A stretch of DNA of 64,000 nucleotides from Nicoletella semolina. GTDB taxonomy: Bacteria; Pseudomonadota; Gammaproteobacteria; Enterobacterales; Pasteurellaceae. The position numbers were made by a program, and so were the translations under genes. Shown here one piece after another: positions 1-10,233 of the stretch. The notes beneath the pieces were generated by a model that had not been told where the DNA came from, did not search any database, and saw nothing but the letters and a program-made list of their open reading frames with translations. Where the stretch lies: contig NZ_SLXJ01000004.1 in NCBI RefSeq assembly GCF_004345745.1, positions 1-64,000 on the forward strand. The letters run 5' to 3'. Every line of letters begins with the position of its first letter. The stretch's first letter is position 1.

Positions 1-1938
1 AGCCGTGATTATCAAGTCGAGTTTGACCTGTTGAGACAGAATCAAGGGAGATATTACGGTTAAGGGTGATTTCAACGGTGTTATCTTTTGCTTTGGTGGT
101 GATATTGCTATCACCGTTTAGGCTGAGTGTGCTACCAAGTTTTTGGGATTGAGTGTTACCATTGTCAGCAGCAAAGGTTAAGCCTTGGTTATTGACGGTC
201 GTGTGGGCATCGACGCCTTTTTCAATATCGTTTTTGGTTGTATCAGCCAAATCAATTTGATAGTCAGTCACCAGTGTACCGTCTACTTTTTCAGGCTTTG
301 CTTTATCGACAGTGAGAGCAGGAGCAGCAGAGACTGTGGAGGCGGTGATTTTTTCAATAATGGTTTTAGCGATAGAATATAGCTGGCTACCGTTAATTGC
401 ATCAGTAGATTGTTCAGAGACTTCACCTGGCGCCACAAATTTAAGCTGGCGTGTGAAGTCAGGGCGACCAAATGAGACGATGTGTCCACTGTTTTTGATA
501 GCACCAAAGAAGTTGTTGAAGGTGTAGTCGTCAATTTTAGCGTTATTGATTGCTTTTGCATCAGTGGTAGAGGAATATGCTCCGATAGCAACAGAATGTT
601 TTAATGTTGCTTGAGCATTATAACCAATCGCAGAGGCGTAGTCGGATTGAGCAGTTGCTCTTCCTCCAAGAGCAAGTACGCCAATGCCATTGCCAGAAGT
701 ACGAGAGCCTAAGAGTACGCCATCTGTGCTATTACCTTGAAGATGAGCAAAGGAACCAATAGCGATAGAGTTAAAACTATTTAAGCTGTTTCGAGCATCA
801 TAACCAAAGACAAGTGATCGATATGCATTAGCTTGGGCATAACTACCCAAAGCGATGGCATCAATGTAAGAAAAGGTATTTTGCCCGAAAGAGAGTGAGT
901 TTCTATAAGCAAAAGCAAATTTACCGATGGCAATTGCATCATTATGAACAGCCATGGTACCACGTCCTAGGACAATGGTATCACGGTCTAATGCTTTTGC
1001 ATTACGACCAGCTGCGATAGCGTCTTGTTTATCGGCAAGAGCGTTATAACCAAAAGCCATCGCGTAGTTTGAATAGGCTTTTGCACGGCTACCAAGAGCG
1101 ATAATGCTATTTCCATTACCCGTAGTAAAGTCCCCTAAGAGAACACCGCCTTTACCTTGGCCTTGAAGATTAGCAAATGAACCAATAACAACGGATCTTC
1201 TATTATCTGAACCATTAAAAGCATTGTATCCTAAAACAATAGAACGGTATGCATTAGCTTGAGCGTAGCTCCCTAAAGCGATGGAATCTGTGTAGGAAAA
1301 TGTACTTGTACCGAATGCAAGGGAACTTCTGTAAGAAAAGGCATCCTTACCGATTGCGATAGCGTTATAATAATTCGACACAGCACCATTACCCAATGAA
1401 ATAGTGCCACTATACAGTGATCTAGAAGAGTAGCCAATTGCGATAGTATTATGATCAGCTGCACCAGAATTATGGCCAAGAGCGATGGCGTTATTGCCAT
1501 ATGTGTATGATTCTTGACCAATAGCTATGGCGTTATTCCCATTTTCACCCGCATTCGATTCATCTCCTAGTGCAATAGAATTATTTTGTGCATAGGAAGA
1601 TAATCCATATGCTATATCACTTTGTCTAATAGTTGTACCTGCTTTATTACCATTATTTGGTGTTGATTGTGCATTTGATGATGAAATTATTGATAAAATT
1701 GCAAAAATAGCTAAAGAAATAGGATTGATTAGTTTAGAAGGCGAGGAGAGAATACTGGACTGACTGACTGACTGACTGACTGACTGACTGACTGACTGAC
1801 TGACTGACTGACTGACTGACTGACTGACTGACGTTTATCTACGGAGGTTGTCGATTTTACTGCACAACGGGCGAGTTCAGAGACAACGACCCAAGATTGG
1901 CTTGCCGAATGAAAAACGACCTTAAATATTTTATTCAT
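1..1938 (-). CDS. Phase-variable trimeric autotransporter adhesin (YadA-like), out of frame, C-terminus beyond window
   Basis: The gene starts at 1938 (AAGGA eight bases upstream) with an extended signal peptide region, MNKIFKVVFHSASQSWVVVS, typical of large trimeric autotransporters. A TGAC tetramer tract follows. From the start codon the frame ends at a TAA at 1729-1731 just after the tract. The adhesin frame is open across the tract and continues to base 1: a hydrophobic stretch (LINPISLAIFAILSIISSSNA), then many YadA head repeats of the AIAIG/SIALG type, then a neck-like segment (STDAINGSQLY) around 380-430, then stalk sequence. The two frames differ by one base, so with 18 repeat units the gene reads OFF; 16, 19 or 22 units would join them. 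By family it would be secreted by its own C-terminal barrel and bind host surfaces. The downstream frame looks undamaged, so I treat it as a switched-off gene, not a dead one. Confidence 0.88.
1758..1832. repeat. TGAC tetranucleotide tract, 18 full units (phase-variation repeat)
   Basis: A partial GAC is followed by 18 perfect TGAC units. On the coding (minus) strand it reads CAGT repeats and encodes Gln-Ser-Val-Ser, lying after the extended signal region of the adhesin and before its hydrophobic signal core. Gain or loss of one unit by slipped-strand mispairing changes the reading frame. Such tetramer tracts are the classic Haemophilus/Pasteurellaceae contingency-locus device. Confidence 0.95.
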
Positions 1939-1979
1939 AGGGGTTTCCTTAATATTAAATAACATTGAAAATACTGAAT

Positions 1980-2032
1980 GGCACTTGGCACTTGGCACTT
2001 GGCACTTGGCACTTGGCACTTGGCACTTGGCA
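1980..2032. repeat. Heptanucleotide tandem repeat GGCACTT, 7 units plus GGCA
   Basis: Seven perfect copies of GGCACTT (AAGTGCC on the minus strand) plus a partial copy lie 42 bases upstream of the adhesin start codon. They directly follow a perfect minus-strand TATAAT (2032-2037), so they would form the start of the mRNA leader if that -10 is used. Heptamer tracts upstream of adhesin genes (H. influenzae hmw) tune expression by copy number. Confidence 0.93.
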
Positions 2033-2037
2033 TTATA
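2032..2037 (-). promoter_or_regulatory. Candidate -10 box of the adhesin gene
   Basis: The minus strand reads TATAAT, abutting the heptamer tract. I see no good -35 at 16-18 bases upstream (the region reads TTCTATT), so either the promoter is weak or activated, or this match is fortuitous. Confidence 0.4.
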
Positions 2038-2083
2038 ATGTATTTTGTGTAGAAAATAGAATAGAAAAATAAGAAAAACGCTA

Positions 2084-2122
2084 TAAAAACAAACCGCCCT
2101 AAAAGTTTTTGGGGGGCGGTTT
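2084..2122 (-). terminator. Rho-independent terminator after pepB
   Basis: AAACCGCCC (2091-2099) pairs with GGGCGGTTT (2114-2122). On the minus strand the stem is followed by GTTTTTATAG. It lies just beyond the pepB stop codon and separates pepB from the adhesin promoter region. Confidence 0.85.
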
Positions 2123-2144
2123 TGAATCAATAAGTTGTTTATAA

Positions 2145-3437
2145 CTATCTAGAGGTGAGTATATTTGCCAATGTTTTTATACCAATTCCTGTCGCACCCA
2201 CTGCCCATAAATCATTGGCTGTTTTACGAAACGTCGCAGAACAGTCAATATGTAGCCATTGTTGTTGATAGTTTTCAACAAAATAAGATAAAAATGCGAC
2301 CGCTACACTTGCACCTGCTGGTGTAGGAATTGTGCCAGTATTTGCAATATCAGCAAAATTAGAGCGAATTTGTGAACGATGGAAATGATCAAATGGTAGT
2401 CGCCAAAATAGCTCATTTTCTTTTTTGGCCGCATCAAGAAGCTCTTTGACCAACTGATCGTCCATAGAAAGTACAGAGTGGTAGTCATTACCTACTGCAA
2501 CCTTCGCCGCTCCTGTTAAAGTTGCACAATCAATGATTAATTGAGGTTTTTGTTTATCGGCATCAATTAAGCCATCAGCTAAGACTAAACGCCCTTCTGC
2601 ATCGGTATTCAACACTTCTGCCGTCACGCCATTTCGATAAGTAATAATATCACCGAGTCTAAATGCATTGCTGCTAATCATATTTTCTGCACAGCACAGA
2701 TATAGTTTAACACGTTGTTTTAAGCCACGCGCAATCGCAAGCCCCAACGAACTTGTTGCCAATGCTGCACCGCCCATATCTGCACGCATTGTAGACATAC
2801 CTTCACTGCTTTTAATGCTATACCCACCCGTATCAAAAGTGATTCCTTTGCCCACTAAACAAGCTAGTACAGGAGCTTCTGATTGCCCAGTTGGATTAAA
2901 ATCAAGTTGTAACATTGCAGGAGGATTTGCCGAGCCTCGTCCAACTGTCCAAATACCGTGATAACCTTTTTCTTTTAATGCCTCTCCAGAAATAATTTCA
3001 AATGAAACCTTACCTTCGCCAGCATACTTATCTGCCTGTTGTTGAATAAATTCTGTCGCTCTTTGAGCTAATATTTCAGGGGTAAGTGTTTCAGCGTGTT
3101 CGTTAATTAAATTGCGAGCAAAAACTGAACAAGCTAAACGTGCATCAAATTCCGCTTGATCGCAGCCTAAGCTTGGAAAAATAACATTACCTGCATTTTT
3201 TACACTGATAAAGCCCTGTTGGAATGCCCAGCATTGCTCTATTCCCCACCCTTCACCAACAAGCTCTACTTCACTAATGCCTTGCCCCTTAATTTTACGA
3301 GCTGCTTTTTGAATGGTATTAAGCTCATCTTGTTGAAGGTGAATTTGGATAGTTGAATTGTCTGCGGAAATAATGGCACTTTTCCCCCAAGCTTTAGGGG
3401 CAGGTTGTTGAGAAAGTGTAATTTTCATTGTTGTCAT
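2145..3437 (-). CDS. pepB: Peptidase B (M17 leucyl aminopeptidase family)
   Basis: This is a 430-residue cytosolic metallo-aminopeptidase that releases N-terminal residues from peptides during peptide turnover. The diagnostic M17 signature [14 protein letters not shown] is present in the C-terminal catalytic half, as are the metal and active-site stretch [14 protein letters not shown] and the DMGGAA segment. Length matches E. coli PepB (about 427) and is shorter than PepA. The ATG at 3437 is favoured by AAGGA seven bases upstream; an in-frame ATG at 3428 is a less likely start. The gene is monocistronic, with its own terminator downstream and an uptake-signal-like sequence upstream. Confidence 0.93.
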   Translation of the reverse strand: MTTMKITLSQQPAPKAWGKSAIISADNSTIQIHLQQDELNTIQKAARKIKGQGISEVELVGEGWGIEQCWAFQQGFISVKNAGNVIFPSLGCDQAEFDARLACSVFARNLINEHAETLTPEILAQRATEFIQQQADKYAGEGKVSFEIISGEALKEKGYHGIWTVGRGSANPPAMLQLDFNPTGQSEAPVLACLVGKGITFDTGGYSIKSSEGMSTMRADMGGAALATSSLGLAIARGLKQRVKLYLCCAENMISSNAFRLGDIITYRNGVTAEVLNTDAEGRLVLADGLIDADKQKPQLIIDCATLTGAAKVAVGNDYHSVLSMDDQLVKELLDAAKKENELFWRLPFDHFHRSQIRSNFADIANTGTIPTPAGASVAVAFLSYFVENYQQQWLHIDCSATFRKTANDLWAVGATGIGIKTLANILTSR

Positions 3438-3463
3438 AGGAAATCCTTATTAATTTATAGATA

Positions 3464-3496
3464 AAAGCGGTCATATTCTAACAATTTTTTGCAAAA
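3464..3496. repeat. DNA uptake signal sequence, A. pleuropneumoniae type
   Basis: AAAGCGGTC at 3464-3472 is followed one to two helical turns later by a T-rich block and TTTGCAAA, the extended form of the Apl-clade uptake sequence. It lies in the pepB upstream region. Confidence 0.7.
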
Positions 3497-3570
3497 TTAT
3501 CTTTTTTGGGGAATAAAAAAGCTGAATTATCAACGATTATTCCGAATGTTGTTTTAACAATTCAACGCAA

Positions 3571-5553
3571 CTAAGGCTGCTTATCATCAAGTTGTAAAGG
3601 CAAGATTAAGCTTAGTGGGCGTTGTTTTAAAATTTGTTTTATGGATTTGGCAATATTGCTCCAGCTTTGAATTTCTGTACCTAGGGAACGCAATGCTATC
3701 CAAAGAGTGAGAGAGAAACTCACAATTAGGTTGATAGAGCCAATCATTAGTACAAAAATGAGGTATTGCAAAAAGACGGCTATCGGTAAATCACCACTTA
3801 TTCCAGCATAACCAAGATTGGCTGAAGAGAGAGCGACGTGTCGAACATCAAGCGGCAGTCCTGTTAGGTAGCCTATTATGCTTGTGAGACCTAACATAAA
3901 GCCAAAGCAGGTATTCCCCATTATTGAGCCGAAGTTTTGGTGTATGTACTCAGCGAAACGTTCACGAGTAGAGTCGGACATTATTCGTTTTAGTAGTGGG
4001 TGTTCACGCAATCGCATTCTGATATTGAGGTAATTGCATCGGTTATCGAAATAGCCTGAAATGATCCCTGCACAAAATAGCCAAATACCTGCTATGGCAG
4101 CAAACCAGAGGGTGCCTTTGGTTGGATTAAGACTGTTTAATTGGTAATCAATTTCGGATTGGCTTAAAAACGGTGTGCCAGTGTAATAGCTATAGATTAA
4201 GGCAACCAATGCCGACAGGCTAGCTGCAACGGAGATGTTGCCCAATACGGCAGCACTTTGTGAACGGAATACATCAATTAGCAGTTGAGCTAGCTTCATT
4301 TCGAGTGCTCGTCCTTGTGGTGTTTTTTTGACAGCTTCTGCAAATCGAGAAGCGGTCATTGCAGGCTGTTTGGTTGCAACGGTGAAATGCAACATAAAAA
4401 TGATGATAAAACCAAGACTATAGTTAAGTGATTCTGCTAGCCCTTTCCAAATTTCATTTTCTATCGTGCTACCGATGTAAACTTTAATCAATGCCATTAA
4501 AGCGATAAATATACCGCCAGCCGCCGCAGAGTAGAACATATTGAAGTACTCTTTTTTGGTACGGGTAATGTAATGTTCTCCGTGATCGCTAGTATTTTGT
4601 GTAATGCTGCGTGCTAACATTTTTACACTTTGCTTCCATAGTTTAGATACGCTGTGCTGGTTAGCGGAAGCTGTGGCGAGATCTTTTGTGAGTAATAAAA
4701 TGCGGCGAGGCAGAAAGCGATTGGACTCAAATACGCTCATTAAACGTGCAAGACGAGTTAATGTTTGTTTGAGGCGTTCAAGCAGATAGGCTGCATCAAG
4801 AGATGATCCTTTGGTAGAACCTTTCTTTTGTAACCGTTCAATCAGCTTTTCACATTGTGTAAACATCACGTGGAGATGGTTACTGTCAAATGTTTGGTTA
4901 TGCTGTTGTGCATATAGCCAGTTTGTAACTTCACGTTGCAGTGCGACAAATGGACTATCACGTTCTAGGAGCTGCGGATCAAGACGCATTAATTCAGGTT
5001 CGATATCTTCTGCGGCAATCCAAATCGCTAGCATTTCGATGGCAAATAAGCCTTCGTAACGTAGGTGGTTATTTACCGTTTCACGATCATGTTCAGTGGT
5101 GTGGCGTCGAAGTAGATTTAATAGCATATCCCATTGTCGAGTTGGGATACTATTAAGCCAATGTGTATCATTTTTGTCGTGAAATAGGAGGAAGAAAATA
5201 TCACGTAAGTCATTTACGTTTTTAAATGATGGATTCATTTTTTCATAAATGCGATTGCGTAGTTCTCGCCCAAAGCCTGCACGTCCAAGAATGCCACAAC
5301 TGATAAAGAGTGGGTAAAGTCGCATACCGCAAAACCAGTCGCATAATTGACTTGCGAGCTGTTTCCCAAGCGATTTATTGGTTTTTAAAAGTCGAATAAT
5401 AAATTGTACTCGAGCAGAAATTTCACTTTCTGGGCTGTTTCGTAACCATTCACAAAGTGTATTAAGCAGTTCAAATATTTGGTTGTTCGCTAATTTTGCT
5501 TCAATAAAGCTGATTACGTCAGTGGTATGGTGAATTTGCATTTTTGTTTTCAA
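3571..5553 (-). CDS. Gcr / SpecificRecomb family membrane protein ('site-specific recombinase' family)
   Basis: The protein has 660 residues. The N-terminal ~340 residues are helical and soluble-looking (start MKTKMQIHHTTDVISFIEAK). The C-terminal half carries about six to seven hydrophobic segments, including FYSAAAGGIFIALMALIKV, SLGFIIIFMLHFTVA, GTLWFAAIAGIWLFCAGII and YLIFVLMIGSINLIVSFSLT. It resembles the family annotated 'site-specific recombinase' after gonococcal Gcr; the multi-spanning architecture makes recombinase activity doubtful. It is the last gene of a likely three-gene operon with mltF and a small basic ORF 37 bases upstream. I rely on remembered family likeness, so function is uncertain. 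Confidence 0.72.
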   Translation of the reverse strand: MKTKMQIHHTTDVISFIEAKLANNQIFELLNTLCEWLRNSPESEISARVQFIIRLLKTNKSLGKQLASQLCDWFCGMRLYPLFISCGILGRAGFGRELRNRIYEKMNPSFKNVNDLRDIFFLLFHDKNDTHWLNSIPTRQWDMLLNLLRRHTTEHDRETVNNHLRYEGLFAIEMLAIWIAAEDIEPELMRLDPQLLERDSPFVALQREVTNWLYAQQHNQTFDSNHLHVMFTQCEKLIERLQKKGSTKGSSLDAAYLLERLKQTLTRLARLMSVFESNRFLPRRILLLTKDLATASANQHSVSKLWKQSVKMLARSITQNTSDHGEHYITRTKKEYFNMFYSAAAGGIFIALMALIKVYIGSTIENEIWKGLAESLNYSLGFIIIFMLHFTVATKQPAMTASRFAEAVKKTPQGRALEMKLAQLLIDVFRSQSAAVLGNISVAASLSALVALIYSYYTGTPFLSQSEIDYQLNSLNPTKGTLWFAAIAGIWLFCAGIISGYFDNRCNYLNIRMRLREHPLLKRIMSDSTRERFAEYIHQNFGSIMGNTCFGFMLGLTSIIGYLTGLPLDVRHVALSSANLGYAGISGDLPIAVFLQYLIFVLMIGSINLIVSFSLTLWIALRSLGTEIQSWSNIAKSIKQILKQRPLSLILPLQLDDKQP

Positions 5554-5590
5554 AATAGCTCCTAAGACCTAAGAAGTAGTGCTTAAATGG

Positions 5591-5731
5591 TTATTGTTGC
5601 CACATCATAAAACCGATACGGTGATTTGCAAAGATACGGCGTTTGAGACGGTGAATGCGTAAAATACGCCGAGCTTTGTTACTACTAAGGCGTTTAACTT
5701 TCTGTTTTAATTTGCGTTTTCTACGTAACAT
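5591..5731 (-). CDS. Small, extremely basic 46-residue protein between mltF and the Gcr-family gene
   Basis: This minus-strand ORF of 46 residues starts at 5731 with AAGGA eight bases upstream. It begins MLRRKRKLKQKVKRLSSNKA and ends RIGFMMWQQ. Roughly half the residues are Arg, Lys or His, with no acidic residue. It lies 41 bases after mltF and 37 bases before the next gene on the same strand, so it probably belongs to the operon. The good ribosome binding site and spacing support translation. I do not recognise a family; the composition suggests nucleic-acid (ribosomal or DNA) binding, which is inference only. Confidence 0.6.
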   Translation of the reverse strand: MLRRKRKLKQKVKRLSSNKARRILRIHRLKRRIFANHRIGFMMWQQ

Positions 5732-5772
5732 TTGTGTTCCTTTGTACAATTTTGTTCAATGTTATAGATATT

Positions 5773-7167
5773 TTATTTTGTTTCTTGAGATATTTGTTCT
5801 TTAATGCGTAAATGTTGAGTGAGAATATTGTAATAGCGGCGAATATTTTCCACATATTGAAAAGCCTCAAAGCCACGAGCATAGCCATATTTTAATTGTG
5901 TATAGTAGCGTTTTTCCGCCAGTAGAGGGAGATTTCTTTTTACATCTAACCAATTATTAGGATCGCCTCCCAATTGTCGAGTAAGACGGCGAGCATCAAG
6001 CAAATGTCCCATTCCCATATTGTACGCGGCAAGCCCAAACCAAATGCGATCTTCGGGCAAGATAGATTGCGGTAGCTGGCTCATTAATAGATGCAAATAT
6101 TCCGATCCTGCTTGAATGCTTTGTGCAGCATCGGTACGATCGGTAATGTTCATTCTTGCAGCTGTATCACGGGTAAGCATCATTATGCCACGAACGCCTG
6201 TTGGAGACGTAGCATTTGGATCCCAATGAGATTCCTGATAAGCAATTGCAGCCAGCATTAGCCAATCTAGATTTCCTTGATATTTCTCAAATAGAGATTG
6301 ATATTGAGGTAATGTTGATTCTATTGAGCGTAAGAATGTTTGAGTATCGACATAATCGAAACGGTTTAGGTGGTTAAAATATTTTTCTTCAATGCGTGCA
6401 AGTAAGCCTGTTTCGTGGACTTGGTTCATAAAGGCTAGCACAGCACCTTGCAGTTCACTGTATCCATTATTGGGTAGATACCAAACAACGGGTACTTCGT
6501 CGGTTAAATCAAACCCAATGGCAATATCAGGTTTAATATGTTGAGCGGCTGAAACATCAACCGAAACCGCTACAGTATAAGGAATCGTGCCATCAGCAAC
6601 TTTAAATAATAGCTCTTCTTGGGTGAATTGCCCTGCAACCTTCCAGTTTAATTTGGGATATTTCTTTTGTAGCTGTTGTAAAATAGGGATTACAGCAGAA
6701 CCTGTAGGAACGACTAACTCCGATTGTAGTTCCTCTAACTTGTATGGACGTTGTGTTCCTTTGCGATATACAACCTGCCAAGAGGCAGAATAATACTTAG
6801 GACCAATATTAAATTGCTGTGCTTGTTCTGTTTGATAAAGTAAACCTGCAGCAGCAATATCAATTTGATTGCTCTTTAATGCTGAAAATAATTCCTCACT
6901 GGTTTTGAAAGATTTAATTTTAAGATCAACTTGCATAAAATCAGCAAAAGCACTCGTAAGATCATACTCAATCCCTGTAGTACCGTCATTGCCAATGAAA
7001 TAGAACAGAGGGTGATTAATCATACCAACTTTGACTATTTTACGTTGTTGTATCTGTGTGTAACGATTTTCCTCTGCTTGCATAGCTTGCTGCCAAGGCG
7101 AGACCATATCCCAAGCCCATAGCAAGAGTGCGATACTGATGACTAATCGAATGATTAAACCTTTCAC
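5773..7167 (-). CDS. mltF: Membrane-bound lytic murein transglycosylase F
   Basis: This 464-residue protein has the MltF architecture: an N-terminal membrane or signal segment (residues ~4-20), a periplasmic solute-binding-protein-like domain of the SBP_bac_3 type (~45-270), and a C-terminal SLT lysozyme-like domain. The SLT motifs are visible: ESHWDP with the likely catalytic Glu near residue 312, then GVRGIMMLT and AAYNMG. It cleaves the glycan backbone of peptidoglycan to 1,6-anhydro-muropeptides at the outer membrane. First gene of the mltF / small basic ORF / Gcr-family group. Confidence 0.92.
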   Translation of the reverse strand: MKGLIIRLVISIALLLWAWDMVSPWQQAMQAEENRYTQIQQRKIVKVGMINHPLFYFIGNDGTTGIEYDLTSAFADFMQVDLKIKSFKTSEELFSALKSNQIDIAAAGLLYQTEQAQQFNIGPKYYSASWQVVYRKGTQRPYKLEELQSELVVPTGSAVIPILQQLQKKYPKLNWKVAGQFTQEELLFKVADGTIPYTVAVSVDVSAAQHIKPDIAIGFDLTDEVPVVWYLPNNGYSELQGAVLAFMNQVHETGLLARIEEKYFNHLNRFDYVDTQTFLRSIESTLPQYQSLFEKYQGNLDWLMLAAIAYQESHWDPNATSPTGVRGIMMLTRDTAARMNITDRTDAAQSIQAGSEYLHLLMSQLPQSILPEDRIWFGLAAYNMGMGHLLDARRLTRQLGGDPNNWLDVKRNLPLLAEKRYYTQLKYGYARGFEAFQYVENIRRYYNILTQHLRIKEQISQETK

Positions 7168-7327
7168 TTTGTTTATCTCTCTGATTTGCTTTTTCTCTGA
7201 ATAGAAGGATTATAATAGAAATCGATATAACTAAGCCCTTATCAAACCATTTTCTCTTTATCAAAGAAGGAATAAGGGATATTCATCAATAAACCAATTC
7301 AATGATTGCAATTATTTTGTGAAATCT

Positions 7328-7346
7328 GACCGCTCGCAAGCGGTTC
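7328..7346. repeat. Inverted pair of uptake signal cores
   Basis: GACCGCT and AAGCGGT lie head to head with a three-base spacer, forming a small hairpin between the ABC exporter gene and mltF. A TTTTTTGCAA block follows. Paired uptake words often double as terminator stems in this family; the T run here is not directly adjacent. Confidence 0.65.
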
Positions 7347-7411
7347 ATTACACATCATTTTTTGCAATTTATTGATTTTTGAACAGTTTATTGCTCACTA
7401 AAACTTGTGCA

Positions 7412-9247
7412 TTATTCAGGTAAAAAACCACCACTTTGGTGAGCCCAAAGTTTAGCATACACACCATTTAGTTTAAGCAATTCCTCGTGTGAACCTTGCT
7501 CAACAATTTCGCCTTTATCCAACACAATTAATCTATCCATTGCCATAATCGTTGATAAACGATGAGCAATTGCCACAACTGTTTTTCCCTTCATTAACTC
7601 AGTTAGATTTTCTTGAATTGCTCCCTCAACTTCCGAATCCAACGCACTGGTTGCTTCATCAAGCAGCAAAATTGGAGCATCTTTTAACATCACTCGTGCA
7701 ATGGCGATTCTTTGGCGTTGTCCACCCGATAGCTTGACACCACGCTCACCAACGTGAGCATCAAACCCAACTCTGCCTTTTGCATCTTGTAGATGAGGAA
7801 TAAAATCAACAGCTGCCGCACGCACAACAGCTTGTTGCATTTCTTCCTCTGTAGCCGTTGGGCGACCATACATCAAATTTTCTCGTACAGAACGATGTAG
7901 TAGAGAAGTATCTTGGGTTACTAACCCAATTTGTGAACGGAGGCTTTCTTGTGTAATTTCATTGATATTTTGTCCGTCTATGCGGATACTTCCTTTTTGA
8001 ATATCATAAAAGCGTAATAACAAGTTGGTAAGTGTTGATTTTCCAGCTCCACTTCGTCCAACGAGCCCCACTTTCTCGCCTGAACGAATAGTGAGTTCAA
8101 AGTTTTTAAGGAGAGGCTTATTCGGATCATAGGCAAAATCAACATTCTCAAATTTGATTTCGCCCTGACTGACGATAAGCGGTTTCGCAAGCGGTTTATC
8201 TACAACAGTATGCGGTTTGGAAAGCGTTCCCATTCCATCTTGTACCGTACCTAGATTTTCAAATAGACCTGCAAATTGCCACATAATCCATTGTGATAAG
8301 CCCTTTACTCGTAATGCCAAAGCAGTTGATGTTGCAATGGCTCCTGCACTTGCCTCACCAATAGACCAAAGCCATAAGCCAATACCTGCAGTAGAGAGAA
8401 TTAATACAATACTGGTAAAATAAGTTAAAGTTTCAATGGTTGTTACTAAACGCATTTGTTTATGTACGGTAACCATAAACTCTTCCATTGATTCCTTGGC
8501 ATAACGTGATTCACGATTGTCGTGAGAAAATAGCTTAACCGTTGCGATGTTAGAGTAAGCATCAGTAATACGCCCTGTCATTAAACTACGAGCATCGGAT
8601 TGTTCTTGAGCTGCTTTAGATAATTTAGGTACAAAAATAGCGATGATTAAGGCTAATGAAATAACCCACGCAATAAAAGGCAAAAAGAGCCAACCATCTA
8701 GCTGAAATAAAATAATACTCGCAGTGGTAAAATACACCAGCGTATAAACTAGCATATCCGCACAAGTCATAATGACATCTCGCACAGCCAAAGCAGATTG
8801 CATTACTTTAGCCGAGACACGCCCTGCAAATTCATCTTGGTAAAAGCTCATACTTTGTCCAAGCATCAAACGATGAAAATTCCAACGCAATCGCATTGGA
8901 AACACACCTTGCAAACTTTGGAAACGAACAAGACTCCCCAAATGCACAAACAGCACACTTGATAAAGCGACCAAAAACATTGCAACAATCGACCAGCCTT
9001 TTTCACGCCATAGCTCCGCAGGAGAATAATGATTGAACCAATCAACTAATTCACCCACATATTGAAAAAGTAACGCCTCAACTACGCCAATGCCTGCCAC
9101 AAAAATGATCAGCAACAGCAAATAAAATCGAATACCTTTTGTTGCATCAAGAATAAAGGGAATTAACCCTGCTTTCGGCGTGCGAGGAGGATCATTGGGG
9201 TAAGGTTCGACACGTCTTTCAAACCACTCAAAATATTTCTTAAACAT
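7412..9247 (-). CDS. ABC exporter, fused permease and ATPase
   Basis: This 611-residue half-transporter has an N-terminal ABC transmembrane domain (about six helices between residues ~37 and 310) and a C-terminal nucleotide-binding domain with Walker A GRSGAGKST, signature LSGGQRQR, Walker B ILLLDEATSALD and the switch His in AIAHRLS. It would act as a dimer exporting a lipid, drug or peptide; the substrate is not readable. It resembles an uncharacterised Haemophilus multidrug-type exporter. The start at 9247 fits, as the residues following it (MFKKYFEWFERRVEPYPNDP) look like the native N-terminus of that group. It stands alone. Confidence 0.88.
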   Translation of the reverse strand: MFKKYFEWFERRVEPYPNDPPRTPKAGLIPFILDATKGIRFYLLLLIIFVAGIGVVEALLFQYVGELVDWFNHYSPAELWREKGWSIVAMFLVALSSVLFVHLGSLVRFQSLQGVFPMRLRWNFHRLMLGQSMSFYQDEFAGRVSAKVMQSALAVRDVIMTCADMLVYTLVYFTTASIILFQLDGWLFLPFIAWVISLALIIAIFVPKLSKAAQEQSDARSLMTGRITDAYSNIATVKLFSHDNRESRYAKESMEEFMVTVHKQMRLVTTIETLTYFTSIVLILSTAGIGLWLWSIGEASAGAIATSTALALRVKGLSQWIMWQFAGLFENLGTVQDGMGTLSKPHTVVDKPLAKPLIVSQGEIKFENVDFAYDPNKPLLKNFELTIRSGEKVGLVGRSGAGKSTLTNLLLRFYDIQKGSIRIDGQNINEITQESLRSQIGLVTQDTSLLHRSVRENLMYGRPTATEEEMQQAVVRAAAVDFIPHLQDAKGRVGFDAHVGERGVKLSGGQRQRIAIARVMLKDAPILLLDEATSALDSEVEGAIQENLTELMKGKTVVAIAHRLSTIMAMDRLIVLDKGEIVEQGSHEELLKLNGVYAKLWAHQSGGFLPE

Positions 9248-9347
9248 TATTCACCGCTCCTAAAAATAAAAGGACATTAATGATTTATGTCATAACGTCC
9301 TATATATTTTATTCTTCAATATAGATTAGATTAAAAAATAATTGTAT

Positions 9348-9366
9348 GGGCGTACTGCACACGCCC
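9348..9366 (-). terminator. Hairpin downstream of adk, possible weak terminator
   Basis: GGGCGT and ACGCCC form a GC-rich stem around a seven-base loop. On the minus strand the stem is followed by ATACAATTATTTTTT, so the T run is displaced. It lies between adk and the ABC exporter gene. Confidence 0.4.
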
Positions 9367-9468
9367 TCTCAAGTCTTCCTCCCACTCCTGTAACGCACTT
9401 ACTGAATAATAGGTGAGAAAGGTAAAGCAGGGTAAAAATTTTTAGCTTATTTTACTGCCTGAATGGGG

Positions 9469-10140
<672 letters not shown>

Positions 10141-10233
10141 TTAAAATAAATAGTGAAAAGAAAACGAGCTACCTTAGCGATAACTGCGTTAAATTGCAAA
10201 TGTAATGCCTATATTAGTTTGTTTTAGGTACTA

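Noticed and set aside
283-591. Minus-strand ORFs of 60-102 codons inside the adhesin region (also 781-963 and 1273-1521)
   Set aside because: They lie in another frame of the same strand; the YadA-type frame across them gives dozens of regular head repeats, so these are shadows.
1729-2130. 133-codon ORF starting at 2130, upstream of the adhesin start
   Set aside because: Its first 64 codons run through the pepB-adhesin intergenic region and translate the heptamer repeat; only the part from 1938 has a ribosome binding site and the conserved signal extension.
3571-5553. True tyrosine or serine site-specific recombinase
   Set aside because: No recombinase catalytic motif is visible and the C-terminal half is multi-spanning; the family name is historical.
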